DNA from: Oegoconia quadripuncta
Taxonomy: Eukaryota > Arthropoda > Insecta > Lepidoptera > Autostichidae
Length of the DNA: 64,000 nt
Assembly: GCA_949316235.1 (NCBI GenBank)
Contig: OX438741.1
Coordinates: 39,346,962 to 39,410,961, forward strand
Reading direction: 5' to 3'
This document shows positions 22,017-34,197 of the stretch, one piece after another (position 1 is the first letter of the stretch; every line of letters begins with the position of its first letter). The notes below the pieces were generated by a model that saw nothing but the letters and a program-made list of their open reading frames with translations, was not told where the DNA came from and did not search any database. Both the position numbers and the translations under genes were made by a program.

Positions 22017-24030
22017 TTCAAATTGTCCGTATACAACAATAAAATCATTATTGGCGGCAACTAAATAAGGTTTCATAAAAGATCGTATTCTTGGCCAATT
22101 CACCATCAGCCTAACACGTCGCCATCGTTGGGGCTCAGTGGATTGGTGTATCTATGTGTCAGACTAGTGGCCACTTGACAGTCAGTGTTTTTAAGCCGCG
22201 CGGTACCGAACCCGGTAGGTTCTATTTACAATACAAATACTCTTTATTGCGCAAATTAATTTACAATAATTTTGATGATAACAATAGAACACAATTATTT
22301 ACTTCATCGATGACTAGAATAGAATTTATTTGCTGTGAATAGGTAGGTACATAATATCTAGGTGTTACAATTATTTTACATAAATAAGTCTCTTCTATTC
22401 AGCTAAAATACAGTAGCATGCAAATATAAGTTTTAGTAATAAAATATAATTTAACAATAATATCCAAATGGATATTATTTTTAAATAAAAATTCGTCAAT
22501 ATTATAAAACAGGAATCCGAGAGCCATTATTACAATATAGGATTATTGTATACTTAAAAATTCATTCATTTTTTAGGAATTTTATTAAACACTATTACGC
22601 ACATATAGCAATTCCCATGATACAATGCGAGTCTTGGACAATGGTCTAATGCGAGTCTATCTGGATCTTCTAAACAGAAACGACAGGTATATAATTTACC
22701 AACTCTTTGTTGACATTTACACGTTTGCGGAAATGTAGAAGAAGAAAGAAAACAAAGATTGCCCGCGCACTCTGTGTTTCATTTCACGTAAAGCATCGTA
22801 TACTACGCAATTTATATATAATATATATTTTTAGTCTGACAAAACCGGAAGAATTCCTGAGAGGCTAACTCTGCGCTACACGATTCGAATTTTGATGAGC
22901 ATGTTTACAAAACATATTCTGTCATCGCCACGTTTATTAACGCATCTTGGAGGTCACGAGGGTCCTCCGTCGTGCTTATACAAGACACTACCGGCTACGA
23001 GTACAAAGTATTTTAATCTCAAAACAATGATTCAATAGAACATTTCCCGAGGTTATCTCATTATGAGCGTCATGTGTACCTTGCGCGTGGCGTCAGTTTG
23101 CGGCACATTACGGATTAGGTTATTTTAAGTAGTACAGAAAGATAACAGATCATGGAAGGGCAACAACTATATGTGGCAATTAATAGAGCAAAGCGAGTCC
23201 GGTTTACCACCTCGCCAGTTCAAGTCTAGCGATATAACGGTTTTATAGAAACGTTTGGAAAACCGTATTTAGAAAATCATTATTATTATTGTTTGACCAA
23301 TAGTAAGTTGGTACACATCTAATCTAACTAATATTATAAATCCGAAAGTTTGGATGTTCGTTTGTTGCTCAATCACGGCGAAGGATTTGGAGGAAATTTG
23401 GTATATAAGTAGAACATATTCAGGATTAAAACATACAATATTATCTCGATCAAGTGTGTATAGTTCCGCGGGATAAGCAAGTTATCGCGATAAAGTAATT
23501 CAACGCAGACAAAGCCGCGGGTGGTAAGGTAGTACTATTATAAATTAATGTCCAAGCTCCAGTCCAAGGCAAGGATCCAGCCTAATAGAATTTCATATAA
23601 AATGTTACTCAGTCTTCCTTCGCACCAAAACAGGGCGTACCGCAAGGTTCAACATTAGGTCTTTTGCTGTTTTTGGTATCTTAACGACTCGGTAGAGCCG
23701 TGGGTTTCTTGCGCAAAAGTGCTAACTTATGAAGCAGTAAGACGTATAAGTTTGACTTTGATATGACACGTTCTAATTTGACTTGTCGTGATTTCAGCCC
23801 AATGTTAATCTACTGCTGAAAGTTCTGAACGTAAGATGCGTTTAGACAGAGTCAGTATCCAGTCATTCAAAAACTTTATTATTAACTAACGAGCAACTAC
23901 TGCTTCAACAATAGAATAAGTGAGATTCTTCCATGACAAGCCATATAAATCACGACTGGCGGTGCCATGATATATTGAAGGCGTAGTATGAGATTTTAGT
24001 ATTCCAGTTTTCCTTCCATATTTAAATATA
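22017..24030. other. CFAP410 intron 1, RTE-like fragment and unrecognised sequence
   Basis: 23325-23527 begins AACTAATATTATAAATCCGA and ends near AAAGCCGCGGGTGG, the 3' segment of an RTE-like or similar abundant element. 22135-22215 shares words with 58350-58410 (GTCAGACTGGTG, ACAGTGTTTTTAAGCC). The rest is unrecognised. Confidence 0.45.
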
Positions 24031-26150
24031 CAGGGCGTCCCAAAGTTATGGGACATGAAGGGGAAGTACCTTAAATATTGTAGATAGTGAATTTTGCTCA
24101 AAGAAGACTTTATGTTATTTTTAAAAGTTAGTAATTCTGCATTCATAGATTTTCTAAAAATTACTTGCTTCGGCTGGGAATCGAACCGACTTAAATGTGA
24201 AAAAAAAAACACCCTACTTTTATGATGCCAATCGAAAGAATAGCTAAAAAATAATAACTCTGCCTAAGTAACATAGTATTTTAAAAGAAAGGAACAACAT
24301 AAAATGATTGAGTCAAATTTCAAGAAAGTTATTTATTGCCGACGACGTTCGAAAAGTAGCGATATTATCATTCCAAAGATAGCATTGATTATTCGTAAAT
24401 AAGTACCCACTTCATAAAATAGGTACTAACATAGTTTTCCTTATTATAAGTGCACGTGTAGATGAAATGATAAAACTTGTATTTCAATACGTCCTCTGTA
24501 AGCTAGACAGAAGGCAAATTAAAAACAAAAATAAATAATTTATAATTTGAAAATGGAACAGTTTATGACAGCGTTTGTTTGAATGCATACTTTTTAAGAT
24601 ATTTTAAAAAGAAGTGATATTTTTAAATGTTGTTCTTAAATTTGAAAATGGAACAGTATGTGCGAGCGTTTGTTTTTCGGATATTGATCTGTTTAGTCTC
24701 AATTCACTTACACAAGTGTTATTGTGTTAATTTATTGCGAACATGGCATATCAAGTAAGTTTTGATCTAATGGAAGCATATTTTTTGAACGATAAAGATA
24801 TCTCTAGAAGTTTGCGGTGGTATGGCGTAAAATATCCTGATAGACAAATACCGTCTCGTAAAGTTTTGAAAAGGCTTGTGAACAATTTGAAAACTCTGGG
24901 ACGTTTCGATAAACGCCCAAGAGAACCACAGCAAGAAAACCATACGATCAACGACGAAGAACTTGGTATTTTAATTTACTTTTCGGCTTTTCCGAAAGCA
25001 TCGGTGAGAGAAGGAGAACATGAAATTGGAGTTTCAAAAAGTAAAATACACCGTGTATTAAAAAAACACGGTTTTAAGAGTTATGTTGAAGGACGATTGG
25101 TTCAAAAATTACTTCCGGGCGATACAGAAAGGAGAAAAAATTTCTGTCTTGATATCCAGGCACGATTGCTCGAAGATCCAAATTTTTTGGATAATATTAT
25201 TTGGACAGACGAATCTAACTTTAGCAATAACGGTATGTATAACCGCAACAATAATCGTATTTGGTCTAAAGAAAATCCCCTACGAGTGACTGAAACTAAT
25301 AACCAAGTGCGTTTTTCACTCAACTGTTGGTGCGGACTTTTAAAAAACCGGGTTTTCTTAATCCATTTTTACCAAGGAACCTTGAACACAGAAAAGTATT
25401 TAGGAATACTTCAAATTTTAAGGGATAAGATAAGAAACCATTCCGCGGCGGAGCAAGAAAACTTAATTTTCCAACAAGATGGAGCTCCGGCTCATAATAG
25501 TCGGAGAGCAGCAGATTTTCTAAATGAATGTTTTCCTACATGGATTGGTACAAATGGACCGATTAGATGGCCGGCCAGATCCCCGGACCTCACACCATTA
25601 GATTTCTTCTTTTGGGGATACGTGAAAGATATGCTATACAAAAAGCGATACGAGAACGTAGGCGAGTTGCAAACAGAATTGTGCCATATCACATCGAGTG
25701 TTCACCATAAAATGATTAGAAAATCAACAGGCAGCGGGCTCATTAAAAGATTGGCGATTTGCGTAAGACAAGAGGGATCACATTTTGAGCATTTAATTAA
25801 TTAATTTACAAAAAAATACCTACTTAATTGACTACGGCAGTTTCATGTATGTTTTTTATTTGATTAAAATGATTAATTTCACGTTGTTCCTTTCTTTTAA
25901 AATACTATGTTACTTAGGCAGAGTTATTATTTTTTAGCTATTCTTTCGATTGGCATCATAAAAGTAGGGTGTTTTTTTTTTCACATTTGAGTCGGTTCGA
26001 TTCCCAGCCGAAGCAAATAATTTTTAGAAAATCTATGAATGCAGAATTACTAACTTTTAAAAATAACATAAAGTCTTCTTTGAGCAAAATTCACTATCTA
26101 CGATATTTAAGGTACTTCCCCTTCATGTCCCATAACTTTGGGACGCCCTG
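24031..26150 (+). mobile_element. Complete mariner-type transposon, 2120 bp
   Basis: Long terminal inverted repeats (24031-24299 and about 25883-26150, roughly 268 bp) start CAGGGCGTCCCAAAGTTATG and end with its complement. TA lies outside both ends. The arms differ at only a few positions that I can see by eye, and they flank a single uninterrupted transposase ORF. This is the layout of an autonomous, probably recent copy. Confidence 0.9.
24743..25804 (+). CDS. Mariner-superfamily transposase, intact 353 aa
   Basis: The protein would cut and rejoin the ends of its own element as a DDD nuclease in the nucleus. A helix-turn-helix N-terminal region (about 1-110, with SKSKIHRVLKKHGFKSY) precedes the catalytic core. 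Candidate catalytic residues are D156 (IIWTDESNF), D246 (IFQQDGAPAH) and D287 (SPDLTPLDFFFWG). The last two have 40 residues between them, unlike the 34 of classical mariner and near the DD41D groups. The length (353) is normal for the superfamily and no stop or frameshift is seen. The ATG at 24743 follows ..GCGAAC and is the first in frame. It lies centrally between the two terminal repeats of the element. Confidence 0.92.
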   Translation: MAYQVSFDLMEAYFLNDKDISRSLRWYGVKYPDRQIPSRKVLKRLVNNLKTLGRFDKRPREPQQENHTINDEELGILIYFSAFPKASVREGEHEIGVSKSKIHRVLKKHGFKSYVEGRLVQKLLPGDTERRKNFCLDIQARLLEDPNFLDNIIWTDESNFSNNGMYNRNNNRIWSKENPLRVTETNNQVRFSLNCWCGLLKNRVFLIHFYQGTLNTEKYLGILQILRDKIRNHSAAEQENLIFQQDGAPAHNSRRAADFLNECFPTWIGTNGPIRWPARSPDLTPLDFFFWGYVKDMLYKKRYENVGELQTELCHITSSVHHKMIRKSTGSGLIKRLAICVRQEGSHFEHLIN

Positions 26151-27599
26151 TATATAAAACCTTGATCTGATTAGTTTAGTATCTAACAAGCAATATTCCA
26201 TATTCGTTTTACGATCAATATGCGTTGTACCACTTGCGTATTCTGCGAGCAAACTATGCCCATATCGGCGCTGCCGGCCGCGCCCACGCTCCCTCTTTCC
26301 GTATAAGGCTCCGGCGCAGAGGCCTGGTATGTAGATGCGATGTAAACACGTGGGCTCGCGTGCCCTTGGGCATACCGAGCGAGCTTACTATATACTGCAT
26401 CGTAGATCAAAAGGCTTATTCTGTTTCTCTTCAACATCTATCGTGAATTTGACATTTGAAGGGTAGTTATGAACTTCAGACCTACAAGTATATATTGTAT
26501 CCAAATGGCAATAGGAATATCTTTAAAAGATATCGGCAAGTGTCTAATGCAATATTTAAAAAATGTACTTAAATGTCGAATATAGACAAGAGCAAAAAGC
26601 ATTTTTTTATGGATGGATTTTGCGTATGGAGAAAGCCGTGTATGTATAAATATCCTCTGCCTAACACTGTCGTTGGGTCTTTCTTCTTTTCATTCACCTC
26701 CCCATTGGTAAGTTCCACATGCAGTTGGCATGTCATTGGCAGACAAAATCAGAAAACGAACTTTTAGATTTAGGATGTACCATAATGGATTAAGGACCGA
26801 TGGTTATGGAGATCCAAGGGGTGAGGGGAGGCCTTTGTCCAGCAGTGGACATCTTTCGGCTGATATGATGATAGTGGATTAGCATAGTCGCTGGAAGCAG
26901 GCCGCTTCCAACCGGTCACTCTGGAAATCTGGAAAGTACCTTTAATTATCCCCAACACTTTCACCAAAATTTAAAATTTACTATGTAAAATTGACTATTT
27001 TAAGTGTACTCTGTGTACCTACAAAATAAAGCATTTTTTGACTTTGACTTTGACGGCAGTGCGGTCGGTAGTGTCACTGGCAAAAGAGATTTCTGGCTGT
27101 CGCACCTAGAATCTCGAAATAATTTACCGGTCAAAACTAACATGTACACAGTTCAGAAGTAAATAAGAAAACGTAGCCGCAGCAAAGAATAAAACAATTA
27201 CATTGTAAAGGTGAACATACAGCGAATCAGCGACCGTACATCCTCTACCTTCGAGGTGTAGCTCTAATTGCATTGAGATCTCTCTAGTACCGAAGCAAGG
27301 CCAACGCAATTAGATAAGTACATACACAGTACAACCGCAAATAAGTTAATAGTGTGAATTGGACGGCCACGAATAATCAGGACAGGTGTTACGAATCTAT
27401 ACATCTGCTGGGATATAGAACCGAAATTATTGCTTAGAGATCTACGCAACAGCTGATCCAGCTCTTTTTAAAACATTTCTCGATTTTCATCCTTGTAACT
27501 TCAGGGACCTTTGACAATTCCTTAACTACGAATGCTGACGTTTTCTTTCTCGTAAATTATAAAAAAAATACAACCAATAAGTTTAAGAAATCACCACCC
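26151..27599. other. CFAP410 intron 1, LINE tails
   Basis: 26785-26878 is an L3-type 3' end (TTTGTCCAGCAGTGGACATC). 26995-27055 ends in a TTTGACTTTGACTTTGA run typical of a LINE tail. 26260-26330 is a GC-rich patch. No gene is seen. Confidence 0.5.
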
Positions 27600-28130
27600 C
27601 TTTTTGATGTAAGTACTAACAGATTGCCTGGAAAACCTACTGGGCAATGAAGGTATATATGAAGGGAGACCTTCCAAATACTCTAAAACGCAAACTCATA
27701 GACATGTGTATCCTTCCTGTTCTAACCTACGGTGCACAGACTTGGTCATTGACTGAGCTTCAGAAGTCCAAGCTCAAGATTTGCCAGAGGGCAATGGAAC
27801 GTAGTATTCTCGGCTACAAACGCGTCGACCGAATTCGCAATACCATATTGCGTTCCATGACCGGAATTGCTGACGTGGGAAGAAAATCAGCCATGCTTAA
27901 ATGGGACTGGGCAGGCCACGTTAGCCGTATGCCACCGGAGAAATGGGCACACACCATCACGCCCTGGATGCCTGAGGACAGGAGACGTCGTCGGGGTCGG
28001 CCGCGCAAACGTTGGAGAGATGATCTCATTGCGTTTCAAGAGGAATGGTGGGAAACCGCCAAGGATAGAAATGAGGGGAAGAGTTTGGGGGAGGCCATTG
28101 CCCAGCAGTGGGACACGATAGGCTAATTAA
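27600..28130 (+). pseudogene. LINE ORF2 C-terminus, 159-codon open fragment
   Basis: The reading frame from 27647 to 28126 encodes the region after the reverse-transcriptase core of a non-LTR retrotransposon: VLTYGAQTWSLTELQKSKLK, LKWDWAGHVSRMPPEKWAH, RRRRGRPRKRWRDDL and EAIAQQWDTIG then a stop, followed by a poly(A) run. Upstream RT is absent, so the copy is 5'-truncated, but the open frame and poly(A) tail suggest a fairly recent insertion. The L3 remnant at 8560-8905 is a more decayed relative. Clade (RTE or CR1-like) is not resolved. Confidence 0.82.
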
Positions 28131-30054
28131 AAAAAAAAAACAGATTGTTGTATGGAAACTTCCGACAATATACACAAGGGCAACACGAAAACGTTCTTCA
28201 AAACGACAAAAAACCAATGCCTCGCTTAGTTTTATTTGAAACTAAACTTACGTTTTGTTTGTTGACATGTCGTTTTTCGTCTTTATAGATTAGTATTTAA
28301 TACATTTATCTATGGCTACCTATTTCATAAGACGCGTGGCAGCATATCTGTGCATCCTAATCTCAACGTAATGAATGCGCATTCAACCCGCCTCACTCGC
28401 CTGCATTTGGCGGAAATTCGGAGATTAGAGCACTTTTACTTTCCACTTGGGTGTGAAACATGATTAGATTGTGTACACATTACAATACCTACCAAATGTC
28501 TTATTGCATGTGTACCTACATTTTCAAGGTGAACTTGCAGATAAATGATGTCATAAGAATAGTTCAAATTACTTAGTTTTTTTTCGAATTTATATGCTTA
28601 CTGGTAACAATATATTAGTGATTTGCAAATTGAGAAATATTCACAAGTTCACGGGAGCGAAACTATGTGAATGATTAAATCTATAAACAGTAGTAAGCAC
28701 GATAGGTACCTATATCTAATTTATTTTTACATAAAACTGCGAATCCGTTGGCCTTGGGAACGAGAATGGCTATTATTAAGGCGATTTTCAAGATTTATTC
28801 ATTGGAACTAAATACCTACCAGTGCTGGAATTCTTAAATTTGATAAGCTCTCAATTGGAAAGTCAACGAAAGTTGAACTAGTTTGAGTAAACAAGTATTT
28901 GAATCAAATAATTATTCTTTGTATGTCTTTATTATTTAGTTTTAATTTAAAAAAAATTACTACAATTATTATAAAACATGAAACGAATACTTCACTCTTA
29001 ATGTCTGATTTGAGAGAGCAAATGCGCTTCATGCTATAAATAAACAAGAGAAGTTTTGCAGGTGTACCTACAAGAAATCCTTACAAATTGTATAAAACAA
29101 TTTAATTTAATTAAACTTAGTCATTTTGACGCAATCCATAATCAATGCCAGCAGGGGTTTCTTTCATCTTATAATGGAGATTTCAAAACGCGATTTCTGT
29201 AATCTTACTCTCTATTAAAACAATAAATGTGTCAGTCATCACTTTATCTACTACCTTTTGAACCAACTTCAAAAAGCAGGAATTCTCCAATTGTATGTTT
29301 AATTTTTTTTTATGTATATATATAATTGACAGTGATTAATTTGAGTCAGGATTGAAATTTTAATAAAATGAGTTCAGCATGTTTGTAATTAGTGGAAACG
29401 CATTACTTATTTTGATGATTCAATTGTTCTCACAGAGTGAGACTAAATACAATTGAGGTTTGTGGGGAAAGAGTGTAGAGAAAGTCATCCTCTGGGTGGA
29501 GGACAGAACCTTAGGCGGCTGTTTTGCCAATTTTTGACAGTTCAATTATTAAAACTCATTCTTCGAACTCACCCCAGGACAATGATATTGGTAAATGGTG
29601 TAATGTGGTAATTTTCCACAATGCTCTGATACTATTAACATTATTTTGCAACATAAGTGACGTTTGGCTGCATGACGGTAGCCACTTCGCACTGACTCAC
29701 CACTTAGTCCAGTAGGTCACAGCCGGTCAGATGCCTCGAGTGAAATCCAATTATGGCAGATTATACATAGCCATGCTCTGTGGCATTGTACTGACTTAAT
29801 GAAGCAGAAATATTTTATTTTACTCAAAAATGCAACAGACAATTTGATGAATGTGACGATCTGAATGTTTCGTCATAAAATAACGAGTATAGATTGAACA
29901 TACATACTTTCACTTTGCTTCTAGTTATTATTAGATTTATAAACATTTATTTGTTTCTTCGGCCACACAAGTACATTAAATATCACATGCAACCTTATTA
30001 GAAATGTAGTACAACAATCAATAATTTCAATATTATAGAATCGGACTATAATCG
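28131..30054. other. CFAP410 intron 1, nothing recognised
   Basis: Nearly 2 kb of AT-rich sequence without a recognised repeat family or coding segment. Confidence 0.4.
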
Positions 30055-30303
30055 GTACTCGTTTTGGTTGGTGGAAGGGCATTTTGAATGTCCACCATCC
30101 ACCAATGTACCACCATCTTATCTAAATCTGCTGCCAAACAGCAATGTTAATAGCATTGTTGTGTTCCAGTTGTCAGAGATAAGATAGCCAGTCCCCCAAA
30201 TGTGTTGAGGTTGCCAGGTCAGTACGCTTCCACCTTCAAGTTATCGTCATTTAACATCAGGCGTGATTGAGGTCAAGCACCAACCCTTTGTGCATAAAAA
30301 AAA
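30055..30303 (+). mobile_element. SINE-3 copy e, head missing
   Basis: It begins in the body (TACTCGTTTTGGTTGGTGG) and runs to the TTTGTGCATAAAAAAAA tail. The tRNA-like head is absent. Confidence 0.82.
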
Positions 30304-31784
30304 CCTTTCCTTTATTCCGGAAACATACAGTACAAAATAGTTTATATACAGATATAGAGGAGACCAAAAGCGTTTCCACTGATACTAAATACAGAAAAAC
30401 TATTCGCGAAGTACATCAAAATTGAGCGGAGTAGGGGATCGATTACCATTAGAATGTATATCATATACAATATAACATACAACAAGTAAGCTTAACCTAT
30501 GTGACATAATGTATTATATAGTAGGTAAGTACTTTTTTTTTTTAACCAGCATTTTAATGTGCATGCGTCTTGGTCACGTTTGTACCCCGGCTCAGCTTGC
30601 AAAATGACAACGTATGTAGAGGAAAAATCACGGGAAAAAATGACCGGTTTTAGAGGAGCAATGTAGTACTTTTTAATTACTTCATAATTAAAAGTATTAC
30701 AGCAGAGAGACATGTTCATTCATGTATTGTAAAAAATCCAACATGGCATCCACAAAATACCAAATATGGCATCAGGTTTTTCAGTTTTTAAATCAACATC
30801 ATCGTATCATTATAATTTTTTTATTATAAATAAATACGGGGAACAGGTGTGACTTTATGTAGGTATGTATGTAAAGCGCAATGCGTTTGCAATATATTTT
30901 TTGGTTACTGAACAATCAAAGGTTATTCATTATAACACTAGTATTTACCTGTGGCTCTGCCCATGTGGAATTCATTTATTGTTTATTGCAAGCGTGTTCT
31001 ATGTGTAATAAATTTTATCCAGATACATTCACCCTTTTGCCGTGATTAAGCAACAAATAAATGTTTATCTATCTAAATAATAGTTAGTTAAAAAACAGAC
31101 AAGTAAAAACTTGAGAAAGACACAAAGTACACAAACAGAGCTCCATTACAATACACAAATCATGGTACCTATAATTTGATAAATATCTCCCTAGATACAA
31201 GACAATAAGATGTAAATTGTTACAAAACTAATGCTAAAAAGTTTTAAAGGAAGATAAATCATGTACCTACAGGCTGTGTTGCATGCTTTCTATTCTAAAT
31301 TCTAATTCTATTTTTAAATTGTACTCTGTGGAATTATGAATTACCTATATTAAAGTATATTCACTGTATAAATTTCCGTGTGAGCTACTGTATTAACAGG
31401 ATTAGGATGTAGATAACGGACAGTGTTGAGTCATATTAGAATTTCTTTAAAAAATGTTTTCATGGTGGAACAAAGATTTGGCATTTAGAAAAGTTCAATG
31501 CCATGGAAATAAGTGTGGGAAGTGTATCATGAATCGTGATCTCACTGAACACAATCACGTAAACATTATCGCTTTGAGTATTGTTACATTGCGTGTATTT
31601 CAGTTTCACACGGCTACGGAAAACTGTGGGAAAATCGCAAAGCAAAGGTACAAATCGGGCGGAAGTGAGACCATATAGATAGCAGCAGAAAAAATAAGAG
31701 CATGAAAACCATCTAAAAAAAATATATTTTATTTTACCATTATTTTTTTTCGGGGAATTTGTGACTAACGAAGGTAGGACTCAC
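30304..31784. other. CFAP410 intron 1, proximal part
   Basis: 30600-30660 (GACAACGTATGTA and ATGACCGGTTTTAGAG) matches 7505-7560. 30725-30790 is dispersed repeat D2. 30938-31070 is a minus-strand RTE-like 3' fragment. No gene is seen. Confidence 0.45.
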
Positions 31785-31864
31785 CAGCAGTTCAGCTTCT
31801 TGATCGCGGTCAAATCCGATTGCTTCGAGCGAGCGATCACCATCTCCTCAGTCAGACGAGCCAT
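31785..31864 (-). CDS. CFAP410: CFAP410 coding exon 1 (start of gene)
   Basis: CFAP410 (C21orf2) is a small leucine-rich-repeat protein of the ciliary base, linked to cilium assembly and DNA repair. The minus-strand ATG (31862-31864) sits in a good context (GTGACCATGG). The exon encodes MARLTEEMVIARSKQSDLTA then IKKLNC plus two bases of a Trp codon, then donor TG|GTGAGTC. This matches the family start: a short basic helix with the LT..MV..R.K motif followed by KLNCW. Exon 2 at 1098-1163 supplies the missing base and continues in frame. Later LRRs and the C-terminus are outside the window. Family assignment rests on the two exon translations only. Confidence 0.88.
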
Positions 31865-32504
31865 GGTCACTGCACTGGTTTTATAAATATGAAAAATAGA
31901 AAATGAACACAGCGTGGGGTTAGACAAGAGCGAATTTGCGATCGCTCATCGCGCCGCCTAACAGACAAGGGCGAAGCACCGAGCTTAAAAAAAACTGAAA
32001 AATATTAATTTTTAAACACGCGCGACGGTTCCGTCCTTCACTCGATGTCTGATTCAAAGAGGTCACACAGAATTGACTATCAAACAATGACAACCCGACT
32101 GACACTGACACAAGCTGACACATGACATTATCTGAGTAATCTGTGCACATGACGGAAGGATAGACGTAATCGATCGTCTCGAAAGAAAAAACAGCGAACG
32201 AAACGCAAAAAGTCATCAAACGTTCGTTCTGAAATTAAATTAAATGAAATGAAGCTGTTAACTTTCTCAAACCCACAAGATACCTAGTTAAAAATTCCTT
32301 GAATGAAAGGAATTAAATAGATTACGAGAAAGACGTCGGGGGCGATTCTCGCGCAATAGACATTATGTCGTATTCGACATATCTCGAAATAAAATGGCGA
32401 ATGTCGAATGAAACAGAATTTTCGTATTCTCAAAATGTCACGTTAGAGAATTGTCTATTGTCTAGCGCTCGACTTACAACGAGTGGTAAATATCAGTCGA
32501 CATT

Positions 32505-32844
32505 GGTCTCGATTCGGATGTACAACGAACTAAACTTAAATTATTAACATTAACTAAATTTAAATTATATGTATCCTTTTCTAACCACTAATACATGAAA
32601 AGGACGACATATAATTAAGTCCTGTCAAATTAAGTAAAAGGATGAAAACAAGCACTTCTTTATCAATATTAGGTGTACACCTAGCGACGTCACGATTAAA
32701 ATACTATGGAGCGACTTGTTTTGACAGCTCTTAACTTAATTTGACAGGACTTAATTTATAGTCGTCCCTTTCATATTAATAGTGTTAGAAAAGGATGTAT
32801 CTGCTTTAAATTTAGTTAGTTCGTTGTACATCCGAATCGAGACC
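32505..32844. mobile_element. MITE M5, 340-bp palindromic copy
   Basis: The left end is GGTCTCGATTCGGATGTACA and the right end its complement TGTACATCCGAATCGAGACC. The arms pair over most of the element (shared AAGTCCTGTCAAATTAAG). ATT flanks both sides (32502-32504, 32845-32847), a 3-bp target duplication. It shares termini with 50384-50523. Confidence 0.85.
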
Positions 32845-33032
32845 ATTGGATCTCTAATCGTCAAATCGTAGATATCGTAGTGACATTTCTTTCTGCCAGT
32901 TTGGTATTGGAAAAGTGTTTGTGTTTTTGTGTGATTTATCGTCTAAGTGCCATTTATTTAGCTCTTAAATCGACAAATTCGACAATGTTAGGTGACGAAG
33001 TAATATGAGTTGACAATTTTATATCTTCATTT

Positions 33033-33176
33033 ATTGGTGATGTCGTAGAAGAAGCTCGAATCTTGGCAGAGTTTCCTCGTAGACGACGCCTATGGCGCCA
33101 AGACCCATATGAAATGCGGGATAATGCTTTTAAAAAAAAATTCCGATTGTCGAAGGACTTGGTTATGTCAGATTGA
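33033..33176 (+). pseudogene. Harbinger-type transposase N-terminal fragment
   Basis: Forty-seven codons read IGDVVEEARILAEFPRRRRL, WRQDPYEMRD and KKKFRLSKDLV before a stop. A basic tract followed by F.KKFRLSK is characteristic of the N-terminal part of PIF/Harbinger nucleases. The rest of the nuclease is missing and the frame upstream is broken. Confidence 0.6.
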
Positions 33177-34197
33177 TACTTGCTTGAGTTACGTTTTACG
33201 CGGATTTGTTTAACAAACCAGTCATTCTGTGGAATCTTTTTCGTTAGATTTCAATAATAAAGCAATACCTTGTAGTTTATTTATACTCTGAAATGAAGTC
33301 GGTTAAGTCTTATATTTCAGAACCTATTATAAGGCTGGATTCGTTGATCTCGATTACGACTAAACACAATCGATAAAACGGAACGTAACTTAGATCGACA
33401 TCCCAATAGTTCGTGACATTTTATCTCGAGCGACCGCGAGAATACGTTTCTTTCGTATCATAGACATTTTTAATCGACATTCCACGATTAGACATTATCT
33501 CGAATTAGAGCTATCTCGCATGAACTGAGAATCGGGCCCCTGTGGTTGATATGATAATGAGATCAATTACGCAAACAGCTACTACTACTGGATTAATTAT
33601 GTACATGGGGCTATGGCCTTTACATATTTGTAATTTCTAGCAGTAGATTCCTTTAGTGACTTGATTTCTAACACATACAATTCTGAGTTTATAATTATTA
33701 TGTGCATCCGTATCCGAACATTATTGCGTTCAAGAACTGTTTGCGGGTTGCAAGTTGAAACGTTGATACTCCGTAGTTCTCAGTGACAGTGACAGGCGAT
33801 AGAACCGGTGACAGTGACAGACGAGCTACAAAAGGGATATTTATTATCGCCAGCCTTTGTTGGATCCTTTTCGTATTATTTTATTTGGTTTCGATAGTTT
33901 GAGTATTGTGGAAGTATTGATAGTTTATGCTTCCATGGATTAAGCTCAGACCATTGCTAAGGTGACAACGGAATTGTCATATCAAAAGTGCTACTCGGAC
34001 TGGTCGCCCGCTCAGACCTCAGGCCCACTGCTGGGGCCAAGGAAACAAATCATCACTCACTCTGTTTAGTGGTGGTATCTTCAAGAAATGTAATTCTTTC
34101 CACCTCAAGCTAGGTAGCAAAAATATAACGTCGATCGACATGCCCTAATCGAGCATTGCAGATTATTCGTTAGCCCTTGATAAAATTCGTCTGCAAA

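Larger units (their letters stand above)
32338..33540 (+). mobile_element. Decayed PIF/Harbinger-like element, ~1.2 kb
   Basis: The ends GGGGGCGATTCTC and GAGAATCGGGCCCC form an imperfect inverted pair, and similarity continues inward for over 100 bp. It contains a transposase N-terminal fragment (33033-33176) and a younger 340-bp MITE (32505-32844). No clear target duplication is seen, so the exact ends are uncertain. Confidence 0.6.
31865..34197. promoter_or_regulatory. Head-to-head upstream region of CFAP410 and VPS53
   Basis: The two start codons point away from each other 2,333 bp apart, so 5' UTRs and promoters of both genes should lie here. I cannot point to a core promoter. About 1.2 kb of it (32338-33540) is a decayed DNA transposon. 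Near VPS53 a short direct repeat (GGTGACAGTGACAG, around 33784-33822) occurs. The shared promoter is an inference from gene arrangement. Confidence 0.5.

Noticed and set aside
31454..31678. 74-codon ORF with a Cys/His cluster (CHGNKCGKCIMNRDLTEHNH)
   Set aside because: It faintly resembles a zinc-binding or FLYWCH-like piece, but it is isolated, short and has no partner exons. Evidence is too weak for a gene.
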